64,000 nt of DNA, taken from positions 195,067 through 259,066 of the forward strand of contig JAMWET010001275.1 in the NCBI GenBank assembly GCA_024036415.1, read 5' to 3'. The notes beneath the pieces were generated by a model. It did no database searches, was not told the origin of the DNA, and saw only the letters and a list, made by a program, of their open reading frames with translations. The translations under genes and the position numbers were made by a program. Position 1 is the stretch's first letter; every line of letters starts with the position of its first letter. The stretch is from Prochilodus magdalenae. Lineage: Eukaryota; Chordata; Actinopteri; Characiformes; Prochilodontidae. Below are positions 10,241-41,029 of the stretch, one piece after another.

Positions 10241-10985
10241 ATAGTTTTTATGTATTTGTCAATGAATTTGTGTGTATTTGCATCATTAAAAAAAAATTTT
10301 GCGATGTATTCTTGAAACATTGAGCTAGTAAATATACAGACAGGAGCTTTCCTTGTTGGTTGCCAAGTTCGTATGTTGTGGATCATTGTCCTACTACATA
10401 ATGAGGCAAGTAATTGTTTACTATTCCAGTGGTATATGTTGGTTTTGTCATGCCTAAATGGCTGTATGTTTGGCTATTTGACCGTTTGGTATATTTTTCA
10501 GGCCCATTAACTCATTTGTGTTGTGCTGAATGGTCCAGGAGGAATGGGCCAAGATTCTTCCAAATCTATGTGTGTAGCTAAACAACAGCTATAGGGAGCC
10601 ATTCTGTAAAGTCAACACTGCCCTGTGCCATTATCTATATAGTTTGTATGTATTTGTAAATGCATTTGTGTGCATTTACATTATTTCACCAAGAAGGCAA
10701 AGCTAGTTTCTTTGCGGTGTATTTTTTCCTGAAAGCTTGAGGTAAAAAATATGCAGGCATGAACTGTCCTTGATGGTTACCAAGTTTGTATGTTGTGGAT
10801 CATTGTCCTGCTACATTATGAGGTAATTTCCTATAGGTAAACTTCTTAACTGTGTACTTTTCCAATGGTATATGTTGGCTTTGTCATACCTAATGGCTGT
10901 TTGTTTGGCTATTTGACCGTTTGGTATATTTTTCAGGCCCATTAACTTCATTTATTTGTGCTGATTGGTCCAGAAATAATGCAGA
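10241..10985. repeat. Diverged tandem duplication, two units about 0.4 kb apart
   Basis: Unit 1 (about 10241-10560) and unit 2 (about 10641-10985) share long blocks: TATGTTGTGGATCATTGTCC in both, and TTGGCTATTTGACCGTTTGG followed by TATATTTTTCAGGCCCATTAA at 10475 and 10906. Direct orientation, with small indels. Noncoding. Confidence 0.8.
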
Positions 10986-12489
10986 ACAGGATTGCCTAAT
11001 GCATATTTTGACTAGCTGATTGACGGCATATGTTCTCTTTAATCTCGCAGTTAATGAAAATAAGGTTTCCAGTCCCAAGCATTTTCAGAGTGCATACACT
11101 AGAGAGCAGTGTTGTTGTTTTGGTTTCCATTACCTATTAAATGTGCTGGCACATGAGCTGTATTTATTTTTATGTGATTTTTCTTTTAGATTTCTTTATT
11201 CTTTTTATGTGATATGGTTCTTTGTCAAGAAACCTAATTTTAAGTGCACTAAATGAATTATCAAAAGCTGCACAGCAAGTCCAGTGTCAATATTTTATAT
11301 GCCCAAAACTTGAAACTTGAATGGCTTGACCTGCAGTTAACTTTGTATTTATTTATAATAATTATTATTATGAAGCTGTGATTCAGCATGAATGGCAGGC
11401 TGCTAAACTGAAGGTTGTATAGGTGGATACTTTGCTGCTTGACAGTTTCTGAATCTTTTATCAGTTTGTGTATTTCTATTAAATATAAGTCATAAAAAAT
11501 ACATTAATAAATAGAGGGAATCTTGAACAACTTGAGCCTTCACCGTTGACATCTGGTCTGTACCACAAACATTTGTTAATGCATGTTATGCTTTAGTCAA
11601 GTGAGATTTTTGAGGAGCTCAGAAAAACATTTGCCAAAGCGCCAAAGTGGAACCTGACGGTTCCATAACAGTTTCTGAAGAGTTTGGACTGAACCAATCT
11701 TCTATGGCAGATGGCATACAAATGGAGGAAATTCAGCACTACTGTTACATCTCCCTGGAGTAGGCATCTAACAACCCCTCCAAAACTAGAATGTTCTAGG
11801 TGTGAATGTTCTGCACTGGCTAATGCTCATGAACAAACACGGAACAGGTGAAGTATGTATGAAATGATTGTGTGGAGAAAGCCACTGCTCTCCAGGAAGA
11901 ACTTTCCTGCCTGTTTAAAGTCTCCAGGTGTATGAGCCAGTAGATGTTTTGTGGAGAGATGATCTGTAAGGAGTAATGGTAATCCTCCACATGTGTGTGG
12001 GTAGTCAGTCAACAGTTATAGGGACTGATTGGGTTGAAGTCATTGCTGCTCATAGGGGCTTACACCAGTTCCTGAAAGCAAGGTTTACATGGTTGTACCC
12101 ACAAAGACCTTTAAGTTCAGTGAATGAATAAATAATACACTGATAATTCATAAGCCACTGTTCAAGTCACTGTCCAACCTCACAAGATAACACGTTCCTG
12201 AACATCTCCTGAAGTAATGCCATTTCATAATCAGTTTACATGCTGCTTTCCCTATGAGTTTTGGTTAACAATGTTAATTTGGGGTTTTTATTTGTTTATT
12301 TATTTATTTTAATTTTTTGTATCTATAAATGTGGGCTAAATTGAACAAAGTCTATACAATTTGGATGATTCTGATTTATTCAGAAGTGAGAACAAATTCA
12401 GTTTGCCACCATATAGGCCCTTTAAAGGGGAACTCCACATGTGTAATGATGTAAACAAAGCCTTTCGGAGTGGTTTGTGTGATTAGCAT
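10986..12489. other. Intergenic, nothing recognised
   Basis: AT-rich unique-looking sequence 1-3 kb past recql4. No exon-like frame, RNA gene or clear repeat. Confidence 0.5.
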
Positions 12490-12665
12490 CTTCAACATTT
12501 CCTGAAAAACATCTCCAACATTGCAACTTTACAGGAGAGGGCAGAAACCTTATTGAATTTTAATGTAAATCAATGGAACCAGACTTCTTTCCAAGCAGGT
12601 TGGGTCCATTTTGTTGGTCCCTTCATCATGAATTTGTGATTAGCAGCTGCTGCTGTTTAAATGTT
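12490..12665 (+). mobile_element. MITE-like element, family D, partial
   Basis: Weak copy of the inverted-repeat element at 27608-27870: GCAACTTTACAGGAGAG, TCAATGGAACCAGACTTCTT and GGTCCATTTTGTTGGTCC occur in the same order and spacing. Ends are eroded. Confidence 0.65.
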
Positions 12666-13920
12666 CCTAAAAAAATCCTAAAAGTCTAATAAACATGAAG
12701 TAATTCTCAGAGTGATATAGGTCCACTGGTCAGTTTGCATAGTAAATAAAATGGCTATATTTACAATGTAGACATTATGACTTCTGGGTCCCATCACCAC
12801 CACTGTAAAGAAGTCTGAGTTGGTGTGTTTCTCTCACGGGAACCCGTTCCCATTAAATCACTCAGAATGAGTTTGTTCACATCTCAGTAACTGAATTACA
12901 CAGAAATTTAATGGCTTAGAGACCCGTGAACTGGAGAAAGAGGAGCCAGTGCGTGCTATCTCTGTCAAATGTGCTCTAAACATTGCAGGTGGGTTTTGGT
13001 AAATGGTCACGTTTCCTCATGAAATCTGCCAGCTTCTCCCTTTCATGCTTCTCCTCTTATGGCTAGAAGTTAGGATTTCATAACTTCAGGCTAATCTGTT
13101 TTGATTAATGTTTTCACTGTCTTCTGCAGACGTGGCTTGCTTGGTTGTGAGATTACCTGTCAGTAAATCTGTTTTTTACATTTATGCAAGCCAAGTGAGA
13201 ACTGGAAGTCTGTGCGACGAGGAAGCAGACGAAGGTAAACAGTACCACTGCTGTTGATTCAGTTCCTTGTTATTAATCTATATTGATGCGCTTTAGGCAC
13301 GTAGTTGATTGTAGATTAACCCTAAAGTAAGCACAGTCTTTAAACACCAGTGCTCAAGTAACATGACTCTTGGATTTTGAAATCGGGCTTGGTGAATTCC
13401 AGCTTCTCAGCTTACTGATGTTCCAGACTGTTTTCATACTAGACTGTCCCGGAGTCCAGCTCTTACATTCTGGGTATGAGGAAATGCAGCTCTTTGTGCT
13501 TGGTCATCTGACAGCCACAAGCTGGCAACGCTGCAAAGAGTCTGAAATAAAGGCCTTGTGTCCCTTATGAGAATCTTCTTTCCTCGTATCTGGAGCAACT
13601 TTAAAGAGCAGTTCCACTGATGTTTTTAAAATCTCTTATTTAACTGTGAAAAAAGTTTGTTGCCTCTAAAGAAAGAAATCTCACAAAATGTGTTTGTATA
13701 CAAGCTGCAGGGGTTGTGATGGCAGCGACACCAATATAGCCATTTTGTTTGCTATCCAAAACTAACTTCCCTACAGCCTTTTCATATGTAATGTTGATGA
13801 TGGTAAAATTTACCAAATGCTGGAAAAATATACATTTATTCTTAAAACCGCATTTCATGGTATCAGGCAGTGTATTTATAACTATTCCATGTAATAACTC
13901 TTGTGAGGAAGCTTTTAATA
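12666..13920. other. Intergenic, nothing recognised
   Basis: No supported gene. A TTCTGCAG followed by a short open stretch at 13127 looks like an acceptor, but no partner exon or conserved protein is recognised. Confidence 0.45.
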
Positions 13921-13939
13921 TTAATATAGATCACTCTTG

Positions 13940-14484
13940 ATAACAGTGGCAGCTCAAAGTGCTTTACAGTTGGATGCAAAATCTTAACAGTAAGAGACTG
14001 TAGGTATTCATCATAAGATAATAATAAACATAGAATTTAAATATGAAGTTAAATGTACACATTAAGAGTGTGCGCAGAGCATGGCTGCCTGATCTACGTT
14101 GGAGTTAAGTTCAACAGTTTAGAAGCATAATAACCGAAAGAAGCCTCTGCACATTTTCTGTTTTTATGCAAGGTGTTTACAGAAGGCCAGTATCTGCAGA
14201 TCTAAGATCACATGCTGGAACATAAACTGGCAGACTTTCTGCGTTGTAAGCGAGGGCAGGTCATTTAGAGCCTTAGAAAAACGTTTGCGTTTACATGCAG
14301 GATAAAACGAGCTCAGAGTCTAAGATCACACCCAGGTTTCTTACTTCAGGTTTGATGAAGCAGCTTTCTCTGCTTCTCTGTTTTATTTATTTATTTATTT
14401 ATTTATTTATTTTTCTTTTTAAATGAAGAAGATTTTTTGCAGTATCAACCAAGATATATCTGATACACAGCTTGGAGGTCTACT

Positions 14485-14525
<41 letters not shown>

Positions 14526-15180
14526 CCGAAGGAATGGAAATAAATAATTGGGTATTATGGTCATAGATATGACCATATATGATCATAGATAGGTCGCTTG
14601 TACAAAAAGAAACGCAAAGGCCCTAAAACTGAGCCTTGTGGGACTCCACAAAAATTGTTACTTTTATTTGGAGTTAGTTTTTCCCAGTGAAATCCAGCAC
14701 TACCTATGCTTTAAATATGACTTAATCCATTCTAAAACTAGCCTTTCTAAAAAAAAGGCCAACCCAGGATTTAAGACCGTGGCTTAGGATCTTGTGATCA
14801 ATGGTATCAAAAGTTTAATTACAGTTTGATTCAAAAAGGCCAATACAGAAGGATGTTGTGCATTGGCACTAAACTTGAGATCAGCAATATAAGCAAATGC
14901 CGTCTCAGAACTATGGTTAGAACAAAACACCTGATCAAAACACCTGATCAAAACACCTGATTGACAAGTGAACATGTGAACTGCTCTTTTTTAGTAGAGG
15001 CCTCTCCAAGGCAGTTTTGTATGTGGAAAAAGTACCTGCAGATAGAGAAGAGTTTATAATGGCTAAAGCATTTAAAGTAGGAACAGGGTCAGGGTGACAT
15101 GCGGATAGATGGAATTTGTTTACAACAGTTGTAAGCTTCTGATAACTGATAACCGAGAAATATGTCATTAGTGAAGTAGG
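13940..15180. repeat. Old dispersed repeat fragment, interrupted by T and TTTA runs
   Basis: Phrases such as GCTCAAAGTGCTTTACAG, GAGCCTTGTGGGACTCCACA and ATCAATGGTATCAAAAG are ones I know from a widespread fish repeat. The copy is broken by (TTTA)n at 14382-14412, a T run at 14489-14522 and three copies of a 14-base unit AAAACACCTGATCA at 14926-14962. Family not named. Confidence 0.45.
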
Positions 15181-16813
15181 TGGCCTAACAGAAAGGTTGT
15201 TGGAACCAGTTTCAGCTGGCTGAGCTGTGCTCTGTCCTATCTGTGGTGTGTTGTAGTTGAGGGTGTTTCTTCAATAAGTTTTGTATGAGACACCCAGTAG
15301 GGGGTGCTGTTGTAAAAACCCTGTGTTCCAGTGAGGAAAAGAGGAGACGGCGGTCGGGCAACAAGAGTGATAACTGTGTTGTTTGCGTGGAAAATAAAGT
15401 TAACCAAACCTAGCCTACTGAGCTAATTGACGTATTTTCTTTTACCACAAACCCGTTTATTTTTGTTGAGTACTTAGTACACGACACTATCAACACTATT
15501 TTATTTTGAAAATGGTCTCCAAAATAGACGCAAGGAAAACTAAGTTCCTATTTCAACTACTATAAAGATATCTGAATCAGTTTCTCTGCAGTTAACCTTT
15601 TCCACATCAGATCACTCTGAATAATCTTAATGACTGAATTATGCACCTGTGTACAGAAAGAAAATTGGTGGATTTCTGGTCTGATTCTTTTTTTTTTTAA
15701 AGGAGCAATTACTAACATAACCTGTTAAATTCATAATCCAAGCAACAGGAGGCAACATATTTTTTTTGCTGGCTGCCGAATGTGGATTCTTACCGACAGC
15801 AGGCGGTGGTGGTCATGGAAATGGTTGCTTTGACAAGTGCTTCAGTGTCTACTCTTTCTTTCAGCTGCCTGACCTCAAACAATCTAACCAGGAGCAGACC
15901 TTCAGTGTGATTGACACAAGATTACAATACATCCTCAGGGAAGTGCTACTTCTTCACACTCTGGTCTTGGACTGATCTGATTTCACGTTACAGGATGGGC
16001 CAGGGCTGACTGGGTAGCATGCTAACTTCACTACATATCTTTGTACACACAGTCTTCTCACATTCTGTTTATAATTGTTGTTAATTTTGTAATGTGTTAA
16101 ACTTAAAATCTTACATATCGTTCCTTTAACAAAAGGCATCCTTCTAGTGTTCCTTAGTAAAGCCGGTGACTACGTACAGACCTGTGACAACCCAAAGAAC
16201 CACGTGTGCTGTTTTTCTTGTGTTACAGTTACAGATGTCTGTTAGCTTTAATATTAATAACATGTGTAGATGTTGTACTCTTGTGTGCTTCTCAGTTATT
16301 TAAACACTGAAATTACCCATAGAAACCAATACTAACCTGATGCTTGTGTATGGGCGATTGGTATTATTGTATTTAATGAAAAACCCAATGGCTGCTTTTT
16401 ATTTATTTATTTATTTATTTTTTATTCCATGGAATTCAACATTTGAGATGTAAGCAAAGTCGTTCACAGAGTGAAGTGGATTGCTATAAATGTTCTGATG
16501 TGCATCTCTACACAGGGGAGGTGATAGAAACCAGGAGTCACCATATCTACATACATACATGCTGTTTGTTTGCTTTCCAAAACCACCTGCACACAGACAT
16601 TTATCTTCTGTAATGTTGATGTAAAATACTTTTTCTTTGGCAGCTGTTTTGCTTTACAGCACTCTGCATGTCTCCTGTATACCTCTTTAAGGACATATCT
16701 GTCTGTCCTCAGCTACAGCATCCACAACTTGTGGCACTCTGTTTGCTGTTCTCTGCCATAAACAGCCAAATGAGTTGGGTAAGACAATGCATGTCCAGCA
16801 TTACGCCTGGGCA
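15181..16813. other. Intergenic; possible LTR-like piece near 15.2-15.4 kb
   Basis: The stretch 15230-15420 has AGTAGGGGGTGCTGTTGTA and an AATAAAG signal, as in some solo LTRs, but borders and a target duplication could not be defined. A (TTTA)n run lies at 16399-16419. Otherwise nothing recognised. Confidence 0.3.
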
Positions 16814-18087
16814 TACACTGCCTGTCAAAAGTTTAGCTTCAACCTCAGAGGAACTTGTTTTTCAATCTGTTTGCTGGGAACAACTGACAAAATCCCAGGA
16901 GTAGAAAATATTTAGGAAGTTGCCTCTTTTTTTTTTTTTTTACTGTTCTAAAATGTAATTTTATAAAATTAGTACTTTATTAAAATGTTAATAAAGCTGA
17001 ATACTTTGCATTTCCAGGAGAAGAAACATAATTATTACCTTATACAACCTTATTCTGTAGTCTTTACAGATCTTAGAGACAAATCTCTGCTATTTGAATG
17101 TATTGTTGTTTTTTTTTAATTCATTGTTATTGTCCAGTTTCCTTTGGCCTAAGAGTGGCTGAGGTGATGATGTAATACATAGGGTTTTTGAGTAATGGTT
17201 TTTACCGGTGGTTATCAGATAATCAAGTTTATGCTATTTTAAGTAGCTCTTGTACCACCCTGCAGTAAAAGCCATCCTGCAAATCATATATCAATTGATT
17301 AGTGAACTTGACTTGAACCACTTTCCACAAAGAGTATACCGTCTGACCTAGCCTTGCTGGCATAATTCCAAAGAGAGCTTTGAGAACAAAATGGGCTCTA
17401 ACAAGCGACAAGAATGTGAAAAAAGAGCAAAGATATAACAGGCCTGTGTAATGACCTGCAATAAACGATGGGTGGAGGTTTTGCAAAATGATAGTACCCA
17501 GCGAACATTCAAATTAACACAAGTAAAGAAAAAGAGCAGTAAAAATACAGCAAATACAGAGAAATATTACAAACACCAGTCTATCTGTAAATACACACAT
17601 ATAAAAGGATTTCCTGATTCATTTTAGTTTAATGGTTTACTATAGAATAAAAGTGAAACTTAAAAAATAGCAGTTATTTAATTATACGGTCCACCTTAAA
17701 AAGCTCCAAATAAAAAAAAAAACAGCTTTATACGCAATGGAGGTTGATATACAGTATATATTTTTTCTAAGCAGTTTTGAATGAATTCTATCCACCATAT
17801 CCATCTATTCCATCATACTTATTTACTAAACTGAAGGGGGAACTAGAGCTTATCCCTATGGTATTATCGTGTGAAACAATAAAAATTCTAGATTTTAAAA
17901 AGAGAGATTCATTTTTTTTGAGCAACAAATGGCAATATGAGGTGGCAATATGGCAAAAATATAATATTGTGGTATATCACAATATCTCATCAGTTGGAAC
18001 TGTTAGGTGAAAGCCTGTAGAGTCTTTAAGATAACCAAAAACATTCATTTAGTTGGGTGTGCCTAAACTTTTGACTGGTAGTATATG
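16814..18087. mobile_element. Possible TIR-bounded non-autonomous Tc1-type element
   Basis: Left end CACTGCCTGTCAAAAGTTTA (16816) and right end TAAACTTTTGACTGGTAGTA (18065-18084) are inverted versions of one another, and both resemble known fish Tc1 ends. The 1.27 kb between has no transposase trace. Could be two unrelated ends by chance. Confidence 0.4.
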
Positions 18088-18239
18088 TACTTTCTAATCT
18101 GTGTGCTGTAATAACAATATACCTTTATTGTTTGTTTATTGTGTAGTTCTTTTTCATTTGTTTGGGGAGAAAAAACAAGAGACGTACAGTGCAGCGCAAA
18201 GGCCTTTATTTGTTTATTTCCAAGGTCAAGCACTGTAAC

Positions 18240-18325
18240 TACAGGGTCTGAAATTGTGAGAAACAACCAACTTCTAAGACTGAACTTTGGAGGTGTGGAA
18301 AAATGGCCCTTCACATTTCTTTGAG
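18240..18325 (+). mobile_element. Tc1-like fragment (family E)
   Basis: CAACTTCTAAGACTGAACTT then TGGAGGTGTGGAAAAAT matches the 3' transposase part also found at 48730 and 57260. Small remnant. Confidence 0.5.
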
Positions 18326-20108
18326 GAGTTAAAAGCAAATCAAAGATAGATATGTCATTTTTTGTGATGCTAAAAAAATCTAATAGCATAGTTTTGGACA
18401 TACGTGAATGAAGTGTGGGCTCACTGTTTGGTCTTAATACCATCACACATTCAGTGTGTCTTGACTTAGTTTCTGAAATCCAGGTCAAATAAAATCAGGT
18501 GTTCAGTCGTGATTTAGTCATTTTGCAGAACGGCAAATCTTATCTGCAAACTACAAGGAGCATGTGAGTTTAAGAGGGTACAAGAGCCCTTTATAGCTGC
18601 TGATAAGATTACAGGCTCTTTGTCAGATTTGAACTTTGTGAGCCAACAGGTCCTCGCTGCTCTGTGATAATGGGATATCTTGTGCAGAGATACTGGGTGG
18701 ACAATATAGACACTGTTATGTAAGGTAAACAGTAGATCATTTTGGACTTCATAGATAATGTACTGCAGTGGTAGAGGTTTAGTTATGAATTGTAGCTGCT
18801 GTCAGTGGGATTTTATTTTATGAGGGAAATATAATGTAAAACAGCTACCGCTGTTAGAAATGTCGGCATTTTGGTTGTTTAAAAATAATAAATGTTTAAT
18901 TTTATTGGTTATATTACGTATTACACATCCATTTCTATCTGCACATTTTGCACACACACTGAGTGTGTTTACATAGACTTAATAATCCACTGCCTGCTTA
19001 TTTATGGCACTGCAGTCTGTTTTTGCACATGTCCAGACTGAAGAATCTGAAAGAAATCAGAGTAAGAGTATTCAAGTGCTGAGAAATCCAATTACTAAGC
19101 TAAAATCCAGATCTGTTGATCAGATTTCATTATTGGGTTTCTGGGCTTTAATCTGATCTAAGAGTACGCTGTTTAGATGACCACTTGATCAGATTACTAC
19201 AAATGTCTGATTATAATCTGATTACAAATATTATATAGTCGAATTAAGTGCATGTCACATTAAATTAATTGTGAGTGCACAAATTAAATGCACTCACATA
19301 TTGGAGCCAAACTTTATTTGTTTTCCATATGTAATATTTAGCTGTACATGTTTAAATGTTTGCATGCCAATATATAACTGTTTTATATTGGACTTGCACC
19401 ACTGCAGATCTGAAAGGCATGTTCCAGTTAAGTACTGACCATGACTTTCCAGTAGCATGTCATTTGAAAGCTCCTGGCAAAATTGGTTATGCATTGACGT
19501 AATCATCAGGAGATTGCCATTATCTTGTGGTTAAGCTGAACTATGAACATTGACCTTTAAAACCACAGTGTCAATCAGGCATGGTAAATAATCTCCAGAG
19601 ATGACCATGAAAGTGTAAGAAAAACCTTTAGAGCCTCGCCGGCCTCATCGCCCTCACAGCAGCCAAACAGACAATATGGAAAATATGGTTTGAACCCTCC
19701 AATACTCTTTCGGAGTTTACAACAGCCAGTGTACATAGGGCCAAAATAAAAATAACTATGTCTTGGTCTTAAATTGAGAGGGAACTGTTAAAATGAATTA
19801 GAGCTTGACATTTTTAGCTGATATGAGTGTGAGACCCATTTATTTATTTAATAACTTTGGAAAAGTATTATTATTATTATTGTTGTTGTTGTTATTGTTA
19901 TTATTATGTTATATGAAGATGTATGGCCTCTCCCCCTATGCAAGTGTACCGCTAACCATCAATCAGTCAGTATCATTATTATTGTCCTGCTATTGGGTAT
20001 CTACCTGTAATTATTGACTCTATGCTGTACCTATTGTGAAGAAGCTTACAGACGTATCTTGGGTTCAGTGAACATAGTTCTTGTGTTCCATGTTATTTGT
20101 TAATGGTT
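18326..20108. other. Intergenic, nothing recognised
   Basis: No supported gene. A (TTA/TTG)n microsatellite lies at 19866-19906. Confidence 0.5.
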
Positions 20109-20164
20109 AATAAAAAATCAACATACCACACATTCCAGTAGATTTGTCTTTATTCATCTTTATT
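20109..20164. terminator. Convergent poly(A) signals
   Basis: AATAAA on the plus strand at 20109-20114 and two AATAAA on the minus strand at 20149-20154 and 20159-20164. The minus-strand pair could end a long slc39a4 3' UTR (about 2.6 kb past its stop) or another transcript. Signals are common by chance in AT-rich DNA. Confidence 0.35.
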
Positions 20165-20366
20165 TAGAGTCGTCTTTAAAAGCATCATTTAAATATAACA
20201 GTTCTTACTGAGCATACCAAAAGCCTGTGGTGCTATATCACATAGTATTTGTTTAACAACAGTTTGCTACATTCTCACAAATTTTATATTTGCTCAATTC
20301 AAAAACTAACTAGAAACCAGAAAAACTAGAATAAGAAACTAATAAAAAGAGAAAAGTAATTGCACA

Positions 20367-20903
20367 TCAGAAATATCTAGCAATATTAACAGAAGAATAC
20401 AGATCTAACAATAAACCACCTTTTACCATACAATTCTTACTACAGCAACAAGAAAAGTGCATAGTTGGGACAGTAAATAAAGCAGTTCCACACACAAGAG
20501 CACAAAATGTCTTCATGCATGTGATATTTTCCAACTCTAAGTGACAGAACCTAAAATGGCAGGTGTCAAGTCGAAATATATTGTCATGTATAGACACGAT
20601 TTGATTACTAGATCCATAATTAAGATGTTTTGAACAAAGTGTGAAAATTCTGACTATAATCATGCTGTTGCATGATTTTCTAATGAGCTGGGAAGCATGA
20701 GGAGTGCAGGAGCGAGGTGCTGATTGGTGCATAAACAAGAGCAGTTGATGGCATAATGAGTAGAACATCCATTCTCCACACTGTATTGTCACACTTCCAC
20801 AACACACATTCTCAGTTTTCCATTGTGATATCATGATTTCATTATGCATTGTTACATGACAAGTTGTGTACTGTACTGAGCAGAAGTCCGAGGCTGCTCT
20901 CAT
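20367..20903 (-). other. 178-codon open frame of unknown meaning
   Basis: Uninterrupted ATG-to-stop frame of 178 codons, the longest outside the exons, rich in Cys, Ser, His and Met. AATAAA lies about 200 bases after its stop. I recognise no domain; there is no signal peptide and no clear membrane segment. It may be a chance frame within a 3' UTR or a noncoding region. Confidence 0.2.
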
Positions 20904-21429
20904 TTATTAAAAAAAAAAAAGTAAAAAATTTAAAAACTTGAGGGAATATTACCAGAGATTCATTGAATGTTTGGCAACAAAATTATAAAAATGGCAAAAA
21001 AAAAATTATAAATATAAAATATAAAATTATATATAAAAACACTTCTGGCCGAATAAGTGAAACGACCAAATAATTTAGAAGATTGACGTTCTTAATGATG
21101 CTGTTAACTGTTTCTATTTCCTTGGTGCAGACAGAGTGTTATGCAGTTTAAAGCATTCGAGCCACACAGAACTCCAGAAAGAGTAAATAGGTGAACAGAG
21201 CTGTTAGGTTTGACAAGCACTACAGTGACAGGCTTCTAAAGAAACACAAACCCCAGGTTTACAACAACGTGATAAAATCCCAACCAGGTGCTCATTGTGA
21301 CTGCAGTAAATGTTGTCTGGGGAGGCTTTAAGTCACACTGTGCTTTGTTGGTAAGTCTGATGGGATGTTACCAGGTACCAGGTGTTGTTAAACTGCAGTT
21401 TAGTAATTATTTCCTCTTTCAAAACCAAG

Positions 21430-21715
21430 AGAAAAATACATCCCAGACAGCAAAACTGTTCTGTCCAAATCCGCCCAAATTCATCTGGCCCACTTGCCAG
21501 ATGGGTCGCTGGACACATATGAACGCTAGGGCTTTGCCTCAGCCAAAAGTAGGCAAACCTGCCGTATCTGTGCCAGAAGTGGACCAGATCTGTTTTGGTA
21601 CAGGTCGGCCATATGCATGTTGTAAATCTGTGGGTCAACTCTGGCTCACAGCAGACTGCCAGTGCAGATAGTGGGCTGGCAGCACCATATCGTTGCCGGA
21701 TGTGGCCCACAACGG
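21430..21715. repeat. GC-richer dispersed repeat with TGGCC motifs
   Basis: A segment with repeated TGGCC(C/A) words (TCTGGCCCACTTGCCAG, GGATGTGGCCCACAACGG) in an otherwise AT-rich area. It looks like an interspersed repeat known from fish, but I cannot name the family. Open frames on both strands here are side effects of base composition. Confidence 0.4.
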
Positions 21716-21999
21716 TTTTCTATTTAGCCTATTCACTTTATGCAGTGGTGAAACAGTGGCAAACACAGTGAAAACCGTGTTCAGTGCTCCACCTTCGGAC
21801 AAATGTTTGTTCGGTTTCAGCTTCGGCCAGAAATGTTCAGTTTGGTGCATCCCTAAATATTACACAACATGCCTTAACAGCATTATTTAGTATGTACTGG
21901 CTCGACCCTTGACCTTTAATACAGCTTCATTTTTTTACAGCTTTCATTCTGTTCAGCACACTTGCTTTCATTACACATCAGTTGCAGTGTCTGCTTCTT

Positions 22000-22145
22000 G
22001 CAACCCAAAGAGTCTCAGACATATTCAGGGGTGTTGAGGTCTGGCTGTCAGTCTATTGATCTTGGAACTTCAGTAGCTATTGCTGGTGTTTTGTAAATTG
22101 TGTCTGTTTCCTTTTCTCAGTAACAGCTTCTTGACAGCTACACTA
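22000..22145 (-). mobile_element. Tc1-like fragment (family E), reverse
   Basis: GGTGTTGAGGTCTGGCTGTC, then CTCAGTAACAGCTTCTTGAC, is the reverse-strand order of the Tc1 segment GAGAAGCTC...CCAGACCTCAACA seen at 48590-48690. Remnant. Confidence 0.55.
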
Positions 22146-22747
22146 CTTTTATGAAAAGGTCACATTTACGTCACATGTGATTTGGGCACGCTACATGTGA
22201 AATATGTGTGGTATGTGTTGTTGAGGTGTGAAAGGAAGACCTGTAGATGTGTTCAGATCTAAGGTATGAATGGAGCATGATCTTCTCCTCTTTAAAGATG
22301 AAAGCCGTAAGTGTTGTTAATCTGACGGTGGGGATTTTGTGACCTACTAGATCCTTTTCTTTCTTTCTTATCCTTACACATGTGGATTTTCTTCTACCTA
22401 ATCTACCTAAAAAATGAGCAACTTGTAAATAAAGCTGTTTTGATTGTAAATTGAATAACTTAAGGCTGGTTTCACTTCTTTATAGTACAGTGATTTCTGT
22501 GCTCTGATATATCATGAGCATGAGTTTCCAGCAACTCATGTAGCTGCATTATTATACCAGTCAGATTTCCCAACTATTCATTGGCACATTGCCAGAGCAA
22601 AAGGCCCTTCGATGTCCCTGGGGATCACTAGTCTCCACTACATTCACAATATCCTGTGTGCCTTCGTGTGTGTTTTCCAGGAGCTTTCTAAACGGTGAAG
22701 CACTGAGGCACTAACGGAACTAATGATCCAACCTTCAAACGGCATCC

Positions 22748-40788
<18,041 letters not shown>

Positions 40789-40889
40789 TTAAGCTTTCTG
40801 GTTAACAGAACAAACACCCAAAAAGACTTTGGTGAGATGTGGTGGAGGCTTTGGGTGGTGGGAGCAGTTTCTGGTGGAAGTGCTAGCTT

Positions 40890-40980
40890 CTCACTGGTTC
40901 GTAAAGGTGCTTCCCAATAGAGAATATACCTGCTCAGGTAGAGACTCCTCGCGCCCTCTCCACTCGATCCTGATTGGTCC
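40890..40980 (-). promoter_or_regulatory. slc39a4: Candidate slc39a4 core promoter
   Basis: On the minus strand a CCAAT box (complement of ATTGG at 40973-40977) precedes a TATA-like GTATATTC (40923-40928) by about 45 bases; both lie 135-190 bases before the ATG. No clear metal-response element was seen here. Position is plausible, activity unproven. Confidence 0.35.
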
Positions 40981-41029
40981 CCTGCTTCACTACGTCTCGT
41001 CAAAGCAGCAGTTTGTTCCCTAAGCTTTG

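Noticed and set aside
18063..18488. 141-codon minus-strand frame
   Set aside because: Overlaps a Tc1 remnant on the other strand and contains no recognisable domain.
21288..21710. Overlapping frames of about 125 codons on both strands
   Set aside because: They cover the GC-richer TGGCC-type dispersed repeat; simultaneous openness on both strands points to composition, not coding.
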